The position numbers and the translations under genes are program-made. A DNA stretch of 64,000 nt from JBBTCJ01 sp038043285 (GTDB lineage: Bacteria > Planctomycetota > Phycisphaerae > UBA1845), in assembly GCA_038043285.1 (NCBI GenBank), contig JBBTCJ010000002.1:1-64000 (forward strand), written 5' to 3'. Positions 34,098 to 43,905 of this stretch are shown in pieces (position 1 is the stretch's first letter; every line of letters begins with the position of its first letter). Under the pieces are notes generated by a model. That model was not told the DNA's origin. It ran no database searches and was given only the letters and a program-made list of their open reading frames with translations.

Positions 34098-37000
34098 ATG
34101 TCGCCAAACTTGCGCCGTCGTTGCATGCATGTTACGCATTTCGTTCTATCGTGCGCGGTCATCGCATTGGGATTGGGTTGTGAATCCGTCGCCCTGCGCG
34201 ACGCCGGCGGAACCGCCGCGGATAGCGCTGCCGAGGGATCGGGAACACTCTCCTCGGTCGTCCAGGTGGCGTCGTACGGGCAGTACTCGCTGGTCGCCCG
34301 CGACTCCAAGGACAGTCCCGGGGAGTGGCAGTTCGCCGTCCGGGAAGGACGTACCGTCCCGAAGGATGACTACACCTTCCGATGGAACTTCGGCGATGGC
34401 CAAACGTACCAGGGTTCCGCCCAGACCTACACCTACACGGCCAACGGCAAGTACACGATCAACGTTGACGCCGTAAAGCCCGACGGAACCCTCGCCTTCA
34501 CGCTGTCGCTGACCATCGAAGTGAACGTCGCGAGCAATTCTGCGCCCACCGCCGTCGCGGGCGCGGACCTCACGACGAACGAGAACGATCTCGTCCAGTT
34601 GTCAGCCGCCGCCAGCAGCGATCCGGACAACGACGTGCTTTCCTTCCAGTGGACCCAGACGAGCGGACCCGCGGTCCTGTTGTTGACGCCGAACGCGGCG
34701 GCTACCAACTTCGTCGCCCCGCTGATCGACGCTGACACCGTGTTTTCGTTCGTGGTCCGCGTCAGCGACGGAAGCCTGGAATCCACGGACGAGGTTCGCG
34801 TCACGGCGTTGAATGTCGTGGCTCCCGTGCAAGTTGGTCCGACAGCGAACGCGGGAACCGATCGAAGTTTGGTCGAGGGCAGCCTGGCGCTCCTCGACGG
34901 ACGCGGTTCCACCGGCGACGCCCTCGCGTTCGCCTGGTCGCAACTCAGCGGACCGACCGTATCCATCGCCAACGCGAATCAAGCCCTCGCCAGCTTCGCC
35001 GCCCCGGCGGTTCCCGCGGGCGGGTCCGCCATCCTGGTCTTCGAGCTACTCGTGACCTCCGGCGGACTGTCCGCCGCCGATGAGCTGTCGATCACCGTGC
35101 TCTCCAGCAACAATGGCGGCAGCGACCCGACGGATCCATGCCTGACCGATCGCGACAACGACGGGGCGAACGACTGCTTAGATGGTTGTCCCGACGATCC
35201 GGCGAAGACCGCGCCGGGGCTTTGCGGATGTGGACTGTCCGACGCCGACCCGACGTGCGGCGCTGGGGATTGCCTTGCCTCAACGACCGCGTGGCAGAAT
35301 CAGGCGCTGTCCTCGCCGCAAACAGGGCTTTTCGAACTGCGGTTCAATGCGACACCCTCCAAAACCAATCTCGACGGAGTCGTCGCCTTTTCCAAAGGCC
35401 AGGGTACGGGGTTCGCCAGCTATGCCGGATTAATCCGATTCAACCTTGCAGGGCTGCTGGATGTCCGCAACGGAAGCGCGTACGCGGCCGACGCGTCGGT
35501 GTTCTACGCCGCCAACACCACCTACAACTTTCGGGTCGCGATCGACGTTCCGGCGCGAACCTACAGTGTGTTTGTGTCTCCGCCGAGTCAGGCGGAGGTT
35601 GCGGTGGCTCAGAACTTCGCTTTCCGCACCGAGCAAGCCGCGGTGAACGTCATCGACACGCTTGGCGTGTGGGCGTCCACGGGCGGATCGCACGACACCT
35701 GTGACCTGATGGTCGTTGCGGCGGGCGGTGGGGGCACGCCGCTCGTGGCCAGCGCCGGGGCCGACACCTCGATCGCCGCTGGTGGATCGGCTCGATTGGC
35801 CGGGCAGGCGTCGGGCGGCACCGCGCCGTACACCTACAAGTGGTCGCCAACGACGGGGTTGAGCAGCTCCACAACGGCCCAACCGACGGCCAGCCCGTCG
35901 GTCACGACGACGTACACGTTGACGGTGCTCGATTCCGCCGGTGCGTCCGCCGGCGACTCCGTGGTGGTGCAGGTTCAGGCGGCCGCGCTGGCCGCGAACG
36001 CCGGTTCGGACGCAACGGTTTCCGCGGGCGGCTCAACGCAACTGGCCGGGTCCGCATCCGGCGGACAATCGCCGTACACCTATCGTTGGTCCCCCACCAC
36101 CGGCCTGAGCAACGCGACGGTCGCAGCGCCGACCGCCTCGCCGTCGGCCACCACGACCTATACGCTCACGGTGACCGACGGGGCCGGCGCGACCGCGTCG
36201 GATTCAGTCGTCCTCACCGTGGCCAGCATCAGCACCAACTCGTACTTCGTCGCCAAGAACGCCGCGAACGCCAGCGACACCAACCCCGGGACCGAGGCGG
36301 CGCCGTGGAAAACTCTGGCGAAAGCCGGTGCCACGGCGAAGGGCGGCGACACCGTATACGTCAAGGCCGGAACCTATTACGAAACCCTGCGTCCGCAAAA
36401 CTCCGGAACCGCGGGAAACCTGATTTCTTTCAAGGCGTACCCGGGTGATGAGTGCAAGGGAACGTATTCGAAGAGCGACTGTCGAGTGATTATTGACGGT
36501 CAAAACACGCGAGCCCCCGGGGCCGACCTCTATCCGCGCGGCTATGTCCGCGTCGAAGGGTTTGACATTCGCAATCACACCGCCGAGGCGGTGTACTTGC
36601 AGGGGTATTACGACACGACGTCTGTGGGCGTGGAGATCGTGAACAATTACCTTCACGACAATGCCGGGGACGCCATCAACGCCCGCAACGCGGTCAACGC
36701 TCGGCTCGAAAACAACGAGATTTACAACAACGGCCTCACCGCGGTGGCCTTCGGCGGGGCCAACGGATGCAACAACCTCACCATCCGCGGAAACTCCGTC
36801 CACCATAATGGCAAGGACGGGCTTCAAGGCTCCGGCAGGACGCTGATGGTCGAAAACAACGTTCTGTACGACCAGTTCCACACCGAACTGCACCAGGACG
36901 CGGTGGATTGCAGCCGGTTGTCCGACGCGGTGTTCAGGAACAACTCCTTCTCCGATTTCACGCAGTTGATCTACCTGCACAATCTGGACGGCGGATTCAG

Positions 37001-37511
37001 CAACATTCAGATTTACGGGAACGTGTTCTACACCGACAAGTACTTCACGGTCCGCGGCGGCGAGACCACCGGAGTGTTCTTCGACTGCCGGTTTACCTCC
37101 GCCACGGCGACGAACATCGTGATCCATTCCAATACCTTCGCGTGGACCGGGTATTCGGGCCTATGGATTTACGGCAATGCGTCCGGCGTGACCCTGCGCG
37201 ACAATGTGTTCTATGATTCCGGCATGGACGTTGAAGCGACGAACACCAACTCGGACTACAACGTGTTCTACAATTCGCCCAAGCCATCCTTCGAAAGGTC
37301 CAACAGCGTGACGATGGATCCCCAGTTCCAGAATTATACGCGGCACGCCAGTTGGGATTTCCGCTTGAGATCCACAAGTCCGGCGGTCGATCGCGGCGAT
37401 GCGTTGCTGGGAACGGTGGTTCCGCTGCCCGCCGGGTTTGCGGACATCGCGGGGACCGCGAGACCGACAGGAACGCGCAGCGACGTCGGCGCGTACGAAT
37501 TCAAGCCGTAA
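34098..37511 (+). CDS. Secreted or lipid-anchored PKD/beta-helix protein with anchor-type C-terminus
   Basis: The 1137-residue protein has a signal peptide ending in a Cys (VIALGLGC, about residues 20-27), so it may be a lipoprotein, though the lipobox is imperfect. A PKD-like domain (about 60-135) is followed by Ig-like beta repeats, a thrombospondin-3-like Asp motif (DRDNDGANDCLDGCPDD, about 348-364), a lectin-like region (about 385-545), two tandem PKD-type repeats (about 550-710), and a right-handed beta-helix (about 715-1120, beginning YFVAKNAANASDTNPGTEAAPWKT). The end, SPAVDRGDALL...DVGAYEF, matches the choice-of-anchor-type motif. The helix would bind or cleave polysaccharide. Its place before the polysaccharide locus may be coincidental. 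Confidence 0.82.
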   Translation: MSPNLRRRCMHVTHFVLSCAVIALGLGCESVALRDAGGTAADSAAEGSGTLSSVVQVASYGQYSLVARDSKDSPGEWQFAVREGRTVPKDDYTFRWNFGDGQTYQGSAQTYTYTANGKYTINVDAVKPDGTLAFTLSLTIEVNVASNSAPTAVAGADLTTNENDLVQLSAAASSDPDNDVLSFQWTQTSGPAVLLLTPNAAATNFVAPLIDADTVFSFVVRVSDGSLESTDEVRVTALNVVAPVQVGPTANAGTDRSLVEGSLALLDGRGSTGDALAFAWSQLSGPTVSIANANQALASFAAPAVPAGGSAILVFELLVTSGGLSAADELSITVLSSNNGGSDPTDPCLTDRDNDGANDCLDGCPDDPAKTAPGLCGCGLSDADPTCGAGDCLASTTAWQNQALSSPQTGLFELRFNATPSKTNLDGVVAFSKGQGTGFASYAGLIRFNLAGLLDVRNGSAYAADASVFYAANTTYNFRVAIDVPARTYSVFVSPPSQAEVAVAQNFAFRTEQAAVNVIDTLGVWASTGGSHDTCDLMVVAAGGGGTPLVASAGADTSIAAGGSARLAGQASGGTAPYTYKWSPTTGLSSSTTAQPTASPSVTTTYTLTVLDSAGASAGDSVVVQVQAAALAANAGSDATVSAGGSTQLAGSASGGQSPYTYRWSPTTGLSNATVAAPTASPSATTTYTLTVTDGAGATASDSVVLTVASISTNSYFVAKNAANASDTNPGTEAAPWKTLAKAGATAKGGDTVYVKAGTYYETLRPQNSGTAGNLISFKAYPGDECKGTYSKSDCRVIIDGQNTRAPGADLYPRGYVRVEGFDIRNHTAEAVYLQGYYDTTSVGVEIVNNYLHDNAGDAINARNAVNARLENNEIYNNGLTAVAFGGANGCNNLTIRGNSVHHNGKDGLQGSGRTLMVENNVLYDQFHTELHQDAVDCSRLSDAVFRNNSFSDFTQLIYLHNLDGGFSNIQIYGNVFYTDKYFTVRGGETTGVFFDCRFTSATATNIVIHSNTFAWTGYSGLWIYGNASGVTLRDNVFYDSGMDVEATNTNSDYNVFYNSPKPSFERSNSVTMDPQFQNYTRHASWDFRLRSTSPAVDRGDALLGTVVPLPAGFADIAGTARPTGTRSDVGAYEFKP
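35745..36224 (+). repeat. Two tandem PKD-type repeats within the beta-helix protein
   Basis: Two repeats of about 80 codons lie side by side (about 35745-35984 and 35985-36224). Shared phrases are ADxxxAAGGS, ASGGxxPYTYxWSPTTGLS and PTASPSxTTTYTLTV. They are about 60% identical, pointing to an intragenic duplication. Confidence 0.75.
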
Positions 37512-37580
37512 GGGACGCGAGCGGTTGATGAATACGGGCCGGTGCGCAGCGCGGAACAGCGGCGCATCGGCCCGGTTGCT

Positions 37581-38504
37581 TTACGGGGAAGTGAGCGTGA
37601 ATCTCGCCGCGTGGAACGGCGAGGCGAGGTCGACGTCGGAGCAATCATGGTGTACGGCGAATACTTCCAGGGTGAAACGCGTCAGTTGGGGCAACAGACG
37701 AGATTGAAACGCGTGTCGGTCATACCATCGTCCGAAGTTGTTTCCCCAGCCCGGCCAGGCGATGCGCATCGCTTCTTCGTCGAACGCTTCGGGGTACGAG
37801 CAGAGGTCCGGATCGAAGAGATTGACGTGGGCATCGCCGACGCAGAACGGAACGATGACGATTCGTCCGCCGGTTGCCAGAAGCCTATTGGCGGCGCGCA
37901 ACAGGTCGATGTCAGCGGAACCCTCAAAGCAGTTGAAAGCGCAAAACGAGGCCATGCAGTTGATCGCGCCGTCGGGCAGCGGGATCTTGGCGGCGTCGGC
38001 GCCGATGCGATCTTCATGCCGGCCGGGCGGATAGGCCAAGTCCAGGTCCAGTACGCGACACCCGGCGGTACGGCGGGCGATGGTTCCCCAGATTCCAGCC
38101 TGGGCGCCCACGTCCAGCACCACGTCGCGCGGCGTTAGCTCGGCAAGGCGCAGACCAATCTCATGCCAGGCGGCGTAACGGATGCGGCGGCGGGAGAAGT
38201 AGTAGAAGCGAGGATAGCGAGTGCGGCGCATGAACTCCGCCAGGTGCTCGTTACTCAGATGCAACTCGGAAACTTGAAGCTCGTGGCAGTCCGCGAGCCA
38301 GGAGCACTGTTTCAACTCCGGGACCGTCGGAGCGCAATGAATTGGGTTCGTTTTTCGCTCGGCCCGGCGCGCCTGGTAGCTGGAACCCAATCGCCTCACG
38401 GCGGCGGCGAGGCCCAGCGCGCGCGCGGAGTATGCGAAGCGCGCGGCGGCGTTCAGGAGCCGCGATCGGGTTCCAAGCAGGTCAGGGTTCACGGTGTTCA
38501 CCAC
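37581..38504 (-). CDS. SAM-dependent methyltransferase, distal gene of polysaccharide locus
   Basis: The protein of about 307 residues has a class I methyltransferase core: VLDVGAQAGIWG as the SAM-binding glycine loop, then DLDLAYPPG, and the motif post-I region ALPDGAIN-like IPLPDGAINCMASFCAFNCF. It has a basic N-terminus and a later FDPDLCSYPEAFDEEAM region. Acceptor unknown; in this locus a sugar hydroxyl is likely. The frame opens with TTG at 38519; GTG at 38504 was chosen tentatively. It is the last gene of the leftward operon. Confidence 0.8.
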   Translation of the reverse strand: MVNTVNPDLLGTRSRLLNAAARFAYSARALGLAAAVRRLGSSYQARRAERKTNPIHCAPTVPELKQCSWLADCHELQVSELHLSNEHLAEFMRRTRYPRFYYFSRRRIRYAAWHEIGLRLAELTPRDVVLDVGAQAGIWGTIARRTAGCRVLDLDLAYPPGRHEDRIGADAAKIPLPDGAINCMASFCAFNCFEGSADIDLLRAANRLLATGGRIVIVPFCVGDAHVNLFDPDLCSYPEAFDEEAMRIAWPGWGNNFGRWYDRHAFQSRLLPQLTRFTLEVFAVHHDCSDVDLASPFHAARFTLTSP

Positions 38505-38622
38505 AACCGCACGGCTCAAAACCCCCAGCCCCGTACGCTGATGCCTTCGTGCATTCGCAACCTAAGCACACTGAGAAAGAGTCGGGGTTCGCGGTTTCGC
38601 GGATTGCTGCCGGAATATGAGT

Positions 38623-39336
38623 CTACTCGCTCACCGAAGATGACGCGTGCAACACAAGCACACGGCGCATCCAACCAAGCCTGGCCCAGGAATTGACCAT
38701 GCGCTCGTAGACCACTCCGACGAGAAAAGCCGGGGCCCATCTCATCAGATACACCGGGGGGCCTTCCCACAACTGTACATCCACGACGATCAACTGTGCC
38801 GCCCGGTTCAGACGCATCAGCGCGTGCCTTGAGTTGGCACGATAAACGGTCGGAAACGGATCATATTCGCCACGATGCCACCAGCGATGAAACCGATACG
38901 GCGTCAGTTTCGCGGCAAGAGTAGCGTAATGGAAGAGGTTCGGCGTGAGAGCGAGCAGGGATCCGCCGGGCCTCAGGACGCGCGCAAATTCGCGGAACAC
39001 CAAAATCGGATTGGAAAGGTGCTCCAAGACCCAGCGGCAGTGGATGAGATCGAAGGTGCGCTCGCCAAAAGGAAGGTGAGCGAGATCAGCTACGACCGCC
39101 GCGTTGCAGAAGGGATTGCGTGCCACGGCCGGGTCGGCGTCGGCGCCGACGATGTACATGCTTCGCCAGGGAGCCTCGCGCGAACAGCCGCGGTCCCCCC
39201 CGCACCCCGCATCAAGCACCAACATTCCCGGCTTTGCCAGCCTGCGAAACAACGCGTCCAGCGGGTCCGGGCGCGGTTGCGGATAGAACCTCCGCAGAAG
39301 CTTCCGTATGGCCTTGGGCCGCGTTTCCAAACTCAT
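38623..39336 (-). CDS. SAM-dependent methyltransferase (methyltransferase type 11-like)
   Basis: The 237-residue protein has the SAM motif VLDAGCGGDRGC and the following GADADPAVARN, then DLAHLPFGERTFDLIHCRWVLEHL and the LRPGGSLLALTPN strand, as in Methyltransf_11. ATG at 39336 (MSLETRPKAIRKLLRRF) was chosen over the longer frame to 39519, which overlaps the O-antigen-ligase gene. A hydrophobic C-terminal patch (VYLMRWAPAFLVGVVYERM) may bind the membrane. It probably methylates a polysaccharide or its precursor; this is inference from the locus. Confidence 0.82.
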   Translation of the reverse strand: MSLETRPKAIRKLLRRFYPQPRPDPLDALFRRLAKPGMLVLDAGCGGDRGCSREAPWRSMYIVGADADPAVARNPFCNAAVVADLAHLPFGERTFDLIHCRWVLEHLSNPILVFREFARVLRPGGSLLALTPNLFHYATLAAKLTPYRFHRWWHRGEYDPFPTVYRANSRHALMRLNRAAQLIVVDVQLWEGPPVYLMRWAPAFLVGVVYERMVNSWARLGWMRRVLVLHASSSVSE

Positions 39337-39397
39337 GGCTGCCGACGCCGTGTCTGATCGCACTCCAGGGGGGCGTACAATTGGAGGCCAACGCCAT

Positions 39398-40717
39398 TCA
39401 TCGCTCCCCACGCCCAAACCGGGAGGTGGGTAGCATAAGAACTTGACCGGCTCCAAGCAACGCGTACACCGGGACGACGAAGTTCCCAAATACGTCAACG
39501 CTAAAGACGGCAACCGCAAAACATGCCGTCGTCACGGTCCACCCCTTGGCGTCATTGGCAATCGAAGGTGCATACCGCGAAGCCCGACCGATCCCATACC
39601 ACGAATAGAATAAGAAGGCCAGGAAGGACAGCACGGCAAACACCCCGGATCGCACAAAGAGAACCGCATAGAAACAGTCGATCGAATTCCATTTGTACCA
39701 TTCCACGATGCGCGGCCAATCATTTCCCCAACCCCATCCGAGGGCCCAATAGTCCGGCACGAGGGCCCAGACGCACTCAAGCATCGCCATGCGAACGTAG
39801 CCGCTCTCGGGATTGAGTGTAAGATAGTCCACAAGGAGTCTGAGCGGCCCGCGATTGGAGATCACCCCGAGCACCACGAATGCAGCCGCACTGCTGAAAA
39901 GCAGAAGTCGCAAACGGTGCCTCACCTTCCGCAGGAAACGATCGTAGGCGAGGATCATCACGATCAGGCCGCACGCCAGCCATGGTGCGCTCGACAGTGA
40001 CGAGAAGACACCGACAAGGGACAACGTGACGGCGGTTCTGTAGAGGCCCGGGCGCATCCCGAGGTTCCGTGCCCCGATGCATACAGCCAACCCAATAGCG
40101 AGCGTGCAGTACAGACCGAAAAGAATGTCAGCAGGGAATGTGGCGGTGGCGCGGTAAAGACCAAGGCGTTGATTCTCAAGGTATACGTAGGGGACTCTGG
40201 GAAAGAATGGCTGAAACACCCCTCGAATGACGGAGTATCCGCCCATCATCTCGACTAAGCCGAAGACGCCGCTGATGGCCGCGATGATGAGCATGACGCG
40301 TACAAAGTAGCGATAGGACGCGACATCATGCACCGCCGCGCGGGCGACGAAATACGCCAGCCCCATATCAATCACGGATGCTGTCGCGTTTTCAAGACCC
40401 TCGTCAAGTCCTCCGTGAGCCAAGGCGCTTATAACGATGATGCACACGTGGGCGATGAGAAGCCCGTCCGCCAGCGAGATGGCGAGGCGAACCTGTCGCT
40501 CCGCAAGTCTCCGTGCGGCGCCGAGGGCGAGGCCGGTTAGCAGGATCCGCAGCGGGTTGACCATGATCGTTCCCAACTGCAGTTCCACGCCGCGCGGCAG
40601 AAGCAGGGCTGCGAACATCAGGATGATGGCCGTTTTGGACCAACGGGCGGCCGGGGAAGGAACAACCCGCCGAGGGGAGGAAAGAAAACCCGACGCAATG
40701 GCTTGGAGCTGCGTCAC
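39398..40717 (-). CDS. O-antigen ligase/polymerase-like membrane protein
   Basis: The 439-residue protein has about ten to twelve membrane segments and the Wzy/WaaL-type periplasmic region (LGLYRATATFPADILFGLYCTLAIG; GWGWGNDWPRIVEWYKWNSIDCFYAVLFVRSG). The GTG at 40717 overlaps the acyltransferase stop as GTGA, so it was chosen over the longer frame to 40870. The family joins or polymerises sugar repeat units on the periplasmic side. Whether it acts as polymerase (Wzy) or ligase cannot be told. It is placed between an acyltransferase and two methyltransferases. Confidence 0.82.
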   Translation of the reverse strand: MTQLQAIASGFLSSPRRVVPSPAARWSKTAIILMFAALLLPRGVELQLGTIMVNPLRILLTGLALGAARRLAERQVRLAISLADGLLIAHVCIIVISALAHGGLDEGLENATASVIDMGLAYFVARAAVHDVASYRYFVRVMLIIAAISGVFGLVEMMGGYSVIRGVFQPFFPRVPYVYLENQRLGLYRATATFPADILFGLYCTLAIGLAVCIGARNLGMRPGLYRTAVTLSLVGVFSSLSSAPWLACGLIVMILAYDRFLRKVRHRLRLLLFSSAAAFVVLGVISNRGPLRLLVDYLTLNPESGYVRMAMLECVWALVPDYWALGWGWGNDWPRIVEWYKWNSIDCFYAVLFVRSGVFAVLSFLAFLFYSWYGIGRASRYAPSIANDAKGWTVTTACFAVAVFSVDVFGNFVVPVYALLGAGQVLMLPTSRFGRGER

Positions 40718-41355
40718 TGTTTGGGAGTGAGCATCCGGAGGATCTTGGCCGGGTTGCCCGCGACCACCGACCCCGAAGGGACATCGCGTGTGACGACGCT
40801 GTTGGCCCCAACAATGCAGTCGCTGCCGACGGTGACGCCCTTGACGATGACCACGTTCTGTCCAATCCAACAGTTGTCACCAATAGCCACGGGCTTGGTG
40901 ATCAAGTTGGGATTTCGCGTGACGGGAACGCCGCCCGGTTCGACGAGGTGGTCGGAATCGGTGATCAGGACGTTCGAAGCGATCAGGACATTGGCGCCGA
41001 TCACGACCGAACCGGCGGCGTTGCATTGAAAGCGAGAGATGATCGTACATCCGTCGCCGATGACGATTTTCGGCTGACGACCGCGACGCGGCGCCAGGTC
41101 GGCAAGGGTGAATTCCGGGCCCAAAGTCACGCGTGAGCCGATCGCCACGGCACGAGGGTTGTTGACGAACTGTGCTTTCGCGAGCACGGAGCCGCTGCCC
41201 AGGGAATGCAATCTCCAACTCCACAGAAGCCTCGTACGAAGGAGGCTCCAAGCGCGCACGAAAAGCGCCCCAAGCGATCTACGCGCGAGCGCGTTGCCGC
41301 CGGGAGAATGGTGGTCGCTCGCCGGGTGACCGGTGGAGTCGGGGATATTGACCAT
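40714..41355 (-). CDS. Left-handed beta-helix acyltransferase (WcaF/Maa-like)
   Basis: The 213-residue protein has hexapeptide repeats from about residue 60 (VVIGANVLIASNVLITDSDH, IGDNCWIGQNVVIVKGVTVGSDCIVGANSVVTRDVPSGSVVAGNPAKIL), with the active-site His in ITDSDH and the extended C-terminal NPAKI signature of sugar O-acetyltransferases. ATG at 41355 was chosen over the longer upstream frame, as it follows 8 bp after the stop of the deacetylase gene. It likely acetylates a polysaccharide sugar; the acceptor is unknown. Confidence 0.85.
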   Translation of the reverse strand: MVNIPDSTGHPASDHHSPGGNALARRSLGALFVRAWSLLRTRLLWSWRLHSLGSGSVLAKAQFVNNPRAVAIGSRVTLGPEFTLADLAPRRGRQPKIVIGDGCTIISRFQCNAAGSVVIGANVLIASNVLITDSDHLVEPGGVPVTRNPNLITKPVAIGDNCWIGQNVVIVKGVTVGSDCIVGANSVVTRDVPSGSVVAGNPAKILRMLTPKQ

Positions 41356-41363
41356 CGGCAAGT

Positions 41364-42725
41364 TCAACGGTTCTCCGCAGGCGCGGCGGGGCGCCGGGTC
41401 GCGCCCGAGGATCGGGCCAAAAGCCCGATCAGGAATCCGCCCGCCACGCCGATGGCCAGCCAGCGAATGCCGCGGATCTGATAGCCCCGGGCGGCGATTG
41501 CGGCGGCGCCGATGGCCAGATACGCGGCCGCGACGAGCGAGAGCGCCGACAGGGTGATGAAAGATTGCGTAGAGCGCTTCGTCAACTTTCGCCCTGCCCC
41601 GCCGGCGATCGCACCAACGATCAAGGCGACGGCGACGCTTCCCCACATCGCCGCACAAAGGACTCGGCCCGGCGTTGCGTAGCCGTCGGCTGGATAGATC
41701 ACGCAAGGAGAGTTTCGAGAGATCAACACGTTGGCGCCGGGGACATCGTTCAAGAAGCGGCGTGCGTATTCAGAAGCCACCGCAGCCTGGAAGCGGCGGT
41801 CCCAATCCACTTCGTCCGCCGGAAGGTCGCGGAAAGCGGCGAAGCTCCACGAGGGCGACTCGGAAACCGTTTGCAGGAGACGGTCCAGATCGGCCAGGTT
41901 CTTCTCGCCGCCGGCTTCCTCGAAATCAAACGGGTGCGTAACCAGCAGAAGTACCGAACCGGGAGGAATCTCCTGGTCGCGGATCACCCAGGAGAGCGCT
42001 TCGGAAGGACTGCCGGTGCATTGGGGAACAACGGGAATCGTTTTCGGAGGGTAACTCGCGTGGTGCAGGTCCGGGCTGAGCCATTCGAAGCGCTCGTCCT
42101 GCAAGGCGGCGGCGGTAGCGCCATCCCATGCGTTCCAGGGCGGAATGAACACGCGAACGCGAACACCCAACGAATGTTCCAAAGCCTCGCGCCCGACGTG
42201 GATGGCCGATCGTTGCCAGAGGAGAGGCCGGCCTTGGAACTCCCCGGGTCGAAAGCCGAGGGGCGTTCGACGACGATGCTCCAAACCGTGTAGAGCCGGC
42301 TCCACCACTCCAGCGTCGACGTATTCCTTCAGCAGGCGAACCCAGGGACTGGCGGCGTCGTTGAGCCAGGACTCGGCCTGCCCGCTGAGGATTTTTTCGG
42401 TCGTGGCGACATCATCGTCGAGACCACCAAACGGGACGACGCCGACCACGAGCCTGGCGCCACGGTTTGCAAACAACGCGAACAGCCGCCGTTCGATGTC
42501 TGGATCCTTCGACGAGCGGGCGTACAAAGGAACCGCGGTATAGTCGTCGTAGCGGACAACGAGGTAACGCGGCCGAGCCGCCGATTCCGCACGGACCTCG
42601 GACGGAAAGAGGACGCACCAGGACGCGAACGTCATCGCGACCCGCAGCCCTTGGGGAGCCATACGTCGTCGCCGAAGGCTCACGGCTCCAGCGCGGTGGT
42701 TCAAAAGGAAAGCGCGCATTGACAT
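41364..42725 (-). CDS. Polysaccharide deacetylase-like (DUF2334-type) protein with C-terminal membrane helices
   Basis: The 453-residue protein starts with ATG at 42725 (MSMRAFLLN) or 42719. A signal-like segment (about residues 22-42) is followed by a deacetylase-type (beta/alpha) barrel: VVRYDDY at about 52-58, ALHGLEHRR as metal histidine region, then WNAWDGAT and THPFDF. Two to four membrane segments close the protein (about 355-440). DUF2334 proteins are related to the metal-dependent polysaccharide deacetylases (NodB). A conserved catalytic Asp appears as YDDY. It probably acts on the exported polysaccharide. Confidence 0.8.
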   Translation of the reverse strand: MSMRAFLLNHRAGAVSLRRRRMAPQGLRVAMTFASWCVLFPSEVRAESAARPRYLVVRYDDYTAVPLYARSSKDPDIERRLFALFANRGARLVVGVVPFGGLDDDVATTEKILSGQAESWLNDAASPWVRLLKEYVDAGVVEPALHGLEHRRRTPLGFRPGEFQGRPLLWQRSAIHVGREALEHSLGVRVRVFIPPWNAWDGATAAALQDERFEWLSPDLHHASYPPKTIPVVPQCTGSPSEALSWVIRDQEIPPGSVLLLVTHPFDFEEAGGEKNLADLDRLLQTVSESPSWSFAAFRDLPADEVDWDRRFQAAVASEYARRFLNDVPGANVLISRNSPCVIYPADGYATPGRVLCAAMWGSVAVALIVGAIAGGAGRKLTKRSTQSFITLSALSLVAAAYLAIGAAAIAARGYQIRGIRWLAIGVAGGFLIGLLARSSGATRRPAAPAENR

Positions 42726-42738
42726 ACCGAATCCACGA

Positions 42739-43827
42739 TTAGCCCTGACCAGCGATCTTTTCCGCTCCGTGGGCCGCCGCGCCGCGGCTTGCGCCTCCTG
42801 CAACGATCGCCAAGAGGGCGGCCTCAAAGTCGGAAACGGCCCGTCCCCAGGTGAATCGATCCAGTACGCCTCGCGAATCGCTCATCATTTGCATTCGCCG
42901 CGGCGGATCATCAAGAAGACTCACGATCGCCGCCGCCAAGCGGTCGGGATCGCCCACTGGGACCAACAGGCCGGTGCGCGGGTTGTCAATGATGTCGTGA
43001 CTGCCGCCGCAATCAGTGCTGATGACCGCGCATCCACAGGCGATAGCCTCCAACAGGGGATTGGAAAGGCCTTCGGTGCGGCTGGCGATAAACCAAACGA
43101 GACACTTGGAGTAGATTCGCCTCGCGGTGGCGAGATTCGGAAGCCGTGCGTAGTGCAACGATGGAGGCATTCCCCTGGGCCTGGGAAATCCGCCGAACGC
43201 GAACAGCGGAACATCGGGGCGGGTATTGGCCAGCTCGTTGAGCACCGCGAGAATCGTTCGCGGATCCTTGGCACTCCCGCCATGATAGACCGTGCCGACG
43301 CCGTGCCGCGCGTCACCGAGAGACGCCGGATAATAGTCACCCACGTCGATGCCGTTGTGCGCCAGGTAGATGGGATCGGTCGATCCGGCGTTTCGCATCA
43401 GGCCCACGAGGTGCGAACCGACGACGATGCGGGGCATGGGCAGCGCCCAGGCTCGGCGCATGTCGTCGCCGATCCAATCCTCCACGCCGCGGCAGTTGTG
43501 TACCTTGTGGCCGCAGGCGTCGGGAAGGTCTGCGATCTGCAACACGCAGCGAACTCCAACGCCGACGACGACGTCGTTGGCGCCTACGATCCGCGGAGAT
43601 AGCGCACGGTAGGAGACGGCTTCCATGGCCGGATTTCGCAGCCAACTGTCGCGGTGTCCGAACCGCAGGCGGAGATAGGCGCGGCGGAGAACTTCTCGCG
43701 GCGAGTGGCGCGGTGCTCCGTGAAGGAGGCGAACCTGATGCCCACGCTCGGCAAGACCGGACGCGATGCGGACGACGCTGCGGACGCCGCCGCCGGAAGC
43801 TCCGGGGACAACAAAGGCGATGCGCAT
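42739..43827 (-). CDS. Family 1/4 glycosyltransferase
   Basis: The 362-residue GT-B enzyme starts with ATG at 43827 (MRIAFVVPGASGGGVRSVVR). N-terminal Gly-rich loop, then the sugar-nucleotide domain with the E-x7-E motif EGLSNPLLEAIACG and a conserved CGGSHDIIDNPRTGLLV near the C-terminus. It should transfer a sugar to the growing repeat unit on the cytoplasmic side. The specific sugar is unknown. Between this gene and the flippase gene (43828-43957) lies a dispersed repeat copy. Confidence 0.88.
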   Translation of the reverse strand: MRIAFVVPGASGGGVRSVVRIASGLAERGHQVRLLHGAPRHSPREVLRRAYLRLRFGHRDSWLRNPAMEAVSYRALSPRIVGANDVVVGVGVRCVLQIADLPDACGHKVHNCRGVEDWIGDDMRRAWALPMPRIVVGSHLVGLMRNAGSTDPIYLAHNGIDVGDYYPASLGDARHGVGTVYHGGSAKDPRTILAVLNELANTRPDVPLFAFGGFPRPRGMPPSLHYARLPNLATARRIYSKCLVWFIASRTEGLSNPLLEAIACGCAVISTDCGGSHDIIDNPRTGLLVPVGDPDRLAAAIVSLLDDPPRRMQMMSDSRGVLDRFTWGRAVSDFEAALLAIVAGGASRGAAAHGAEKIAGQG

Positions 43828-43905
43828 TCGGCGGTAAGGACGAGTCAAAGTGTCAATCCCTTGCTCGGAGTTCGCGGCCAACTGGTGCGAATCTGGATCG
43901 CTACG

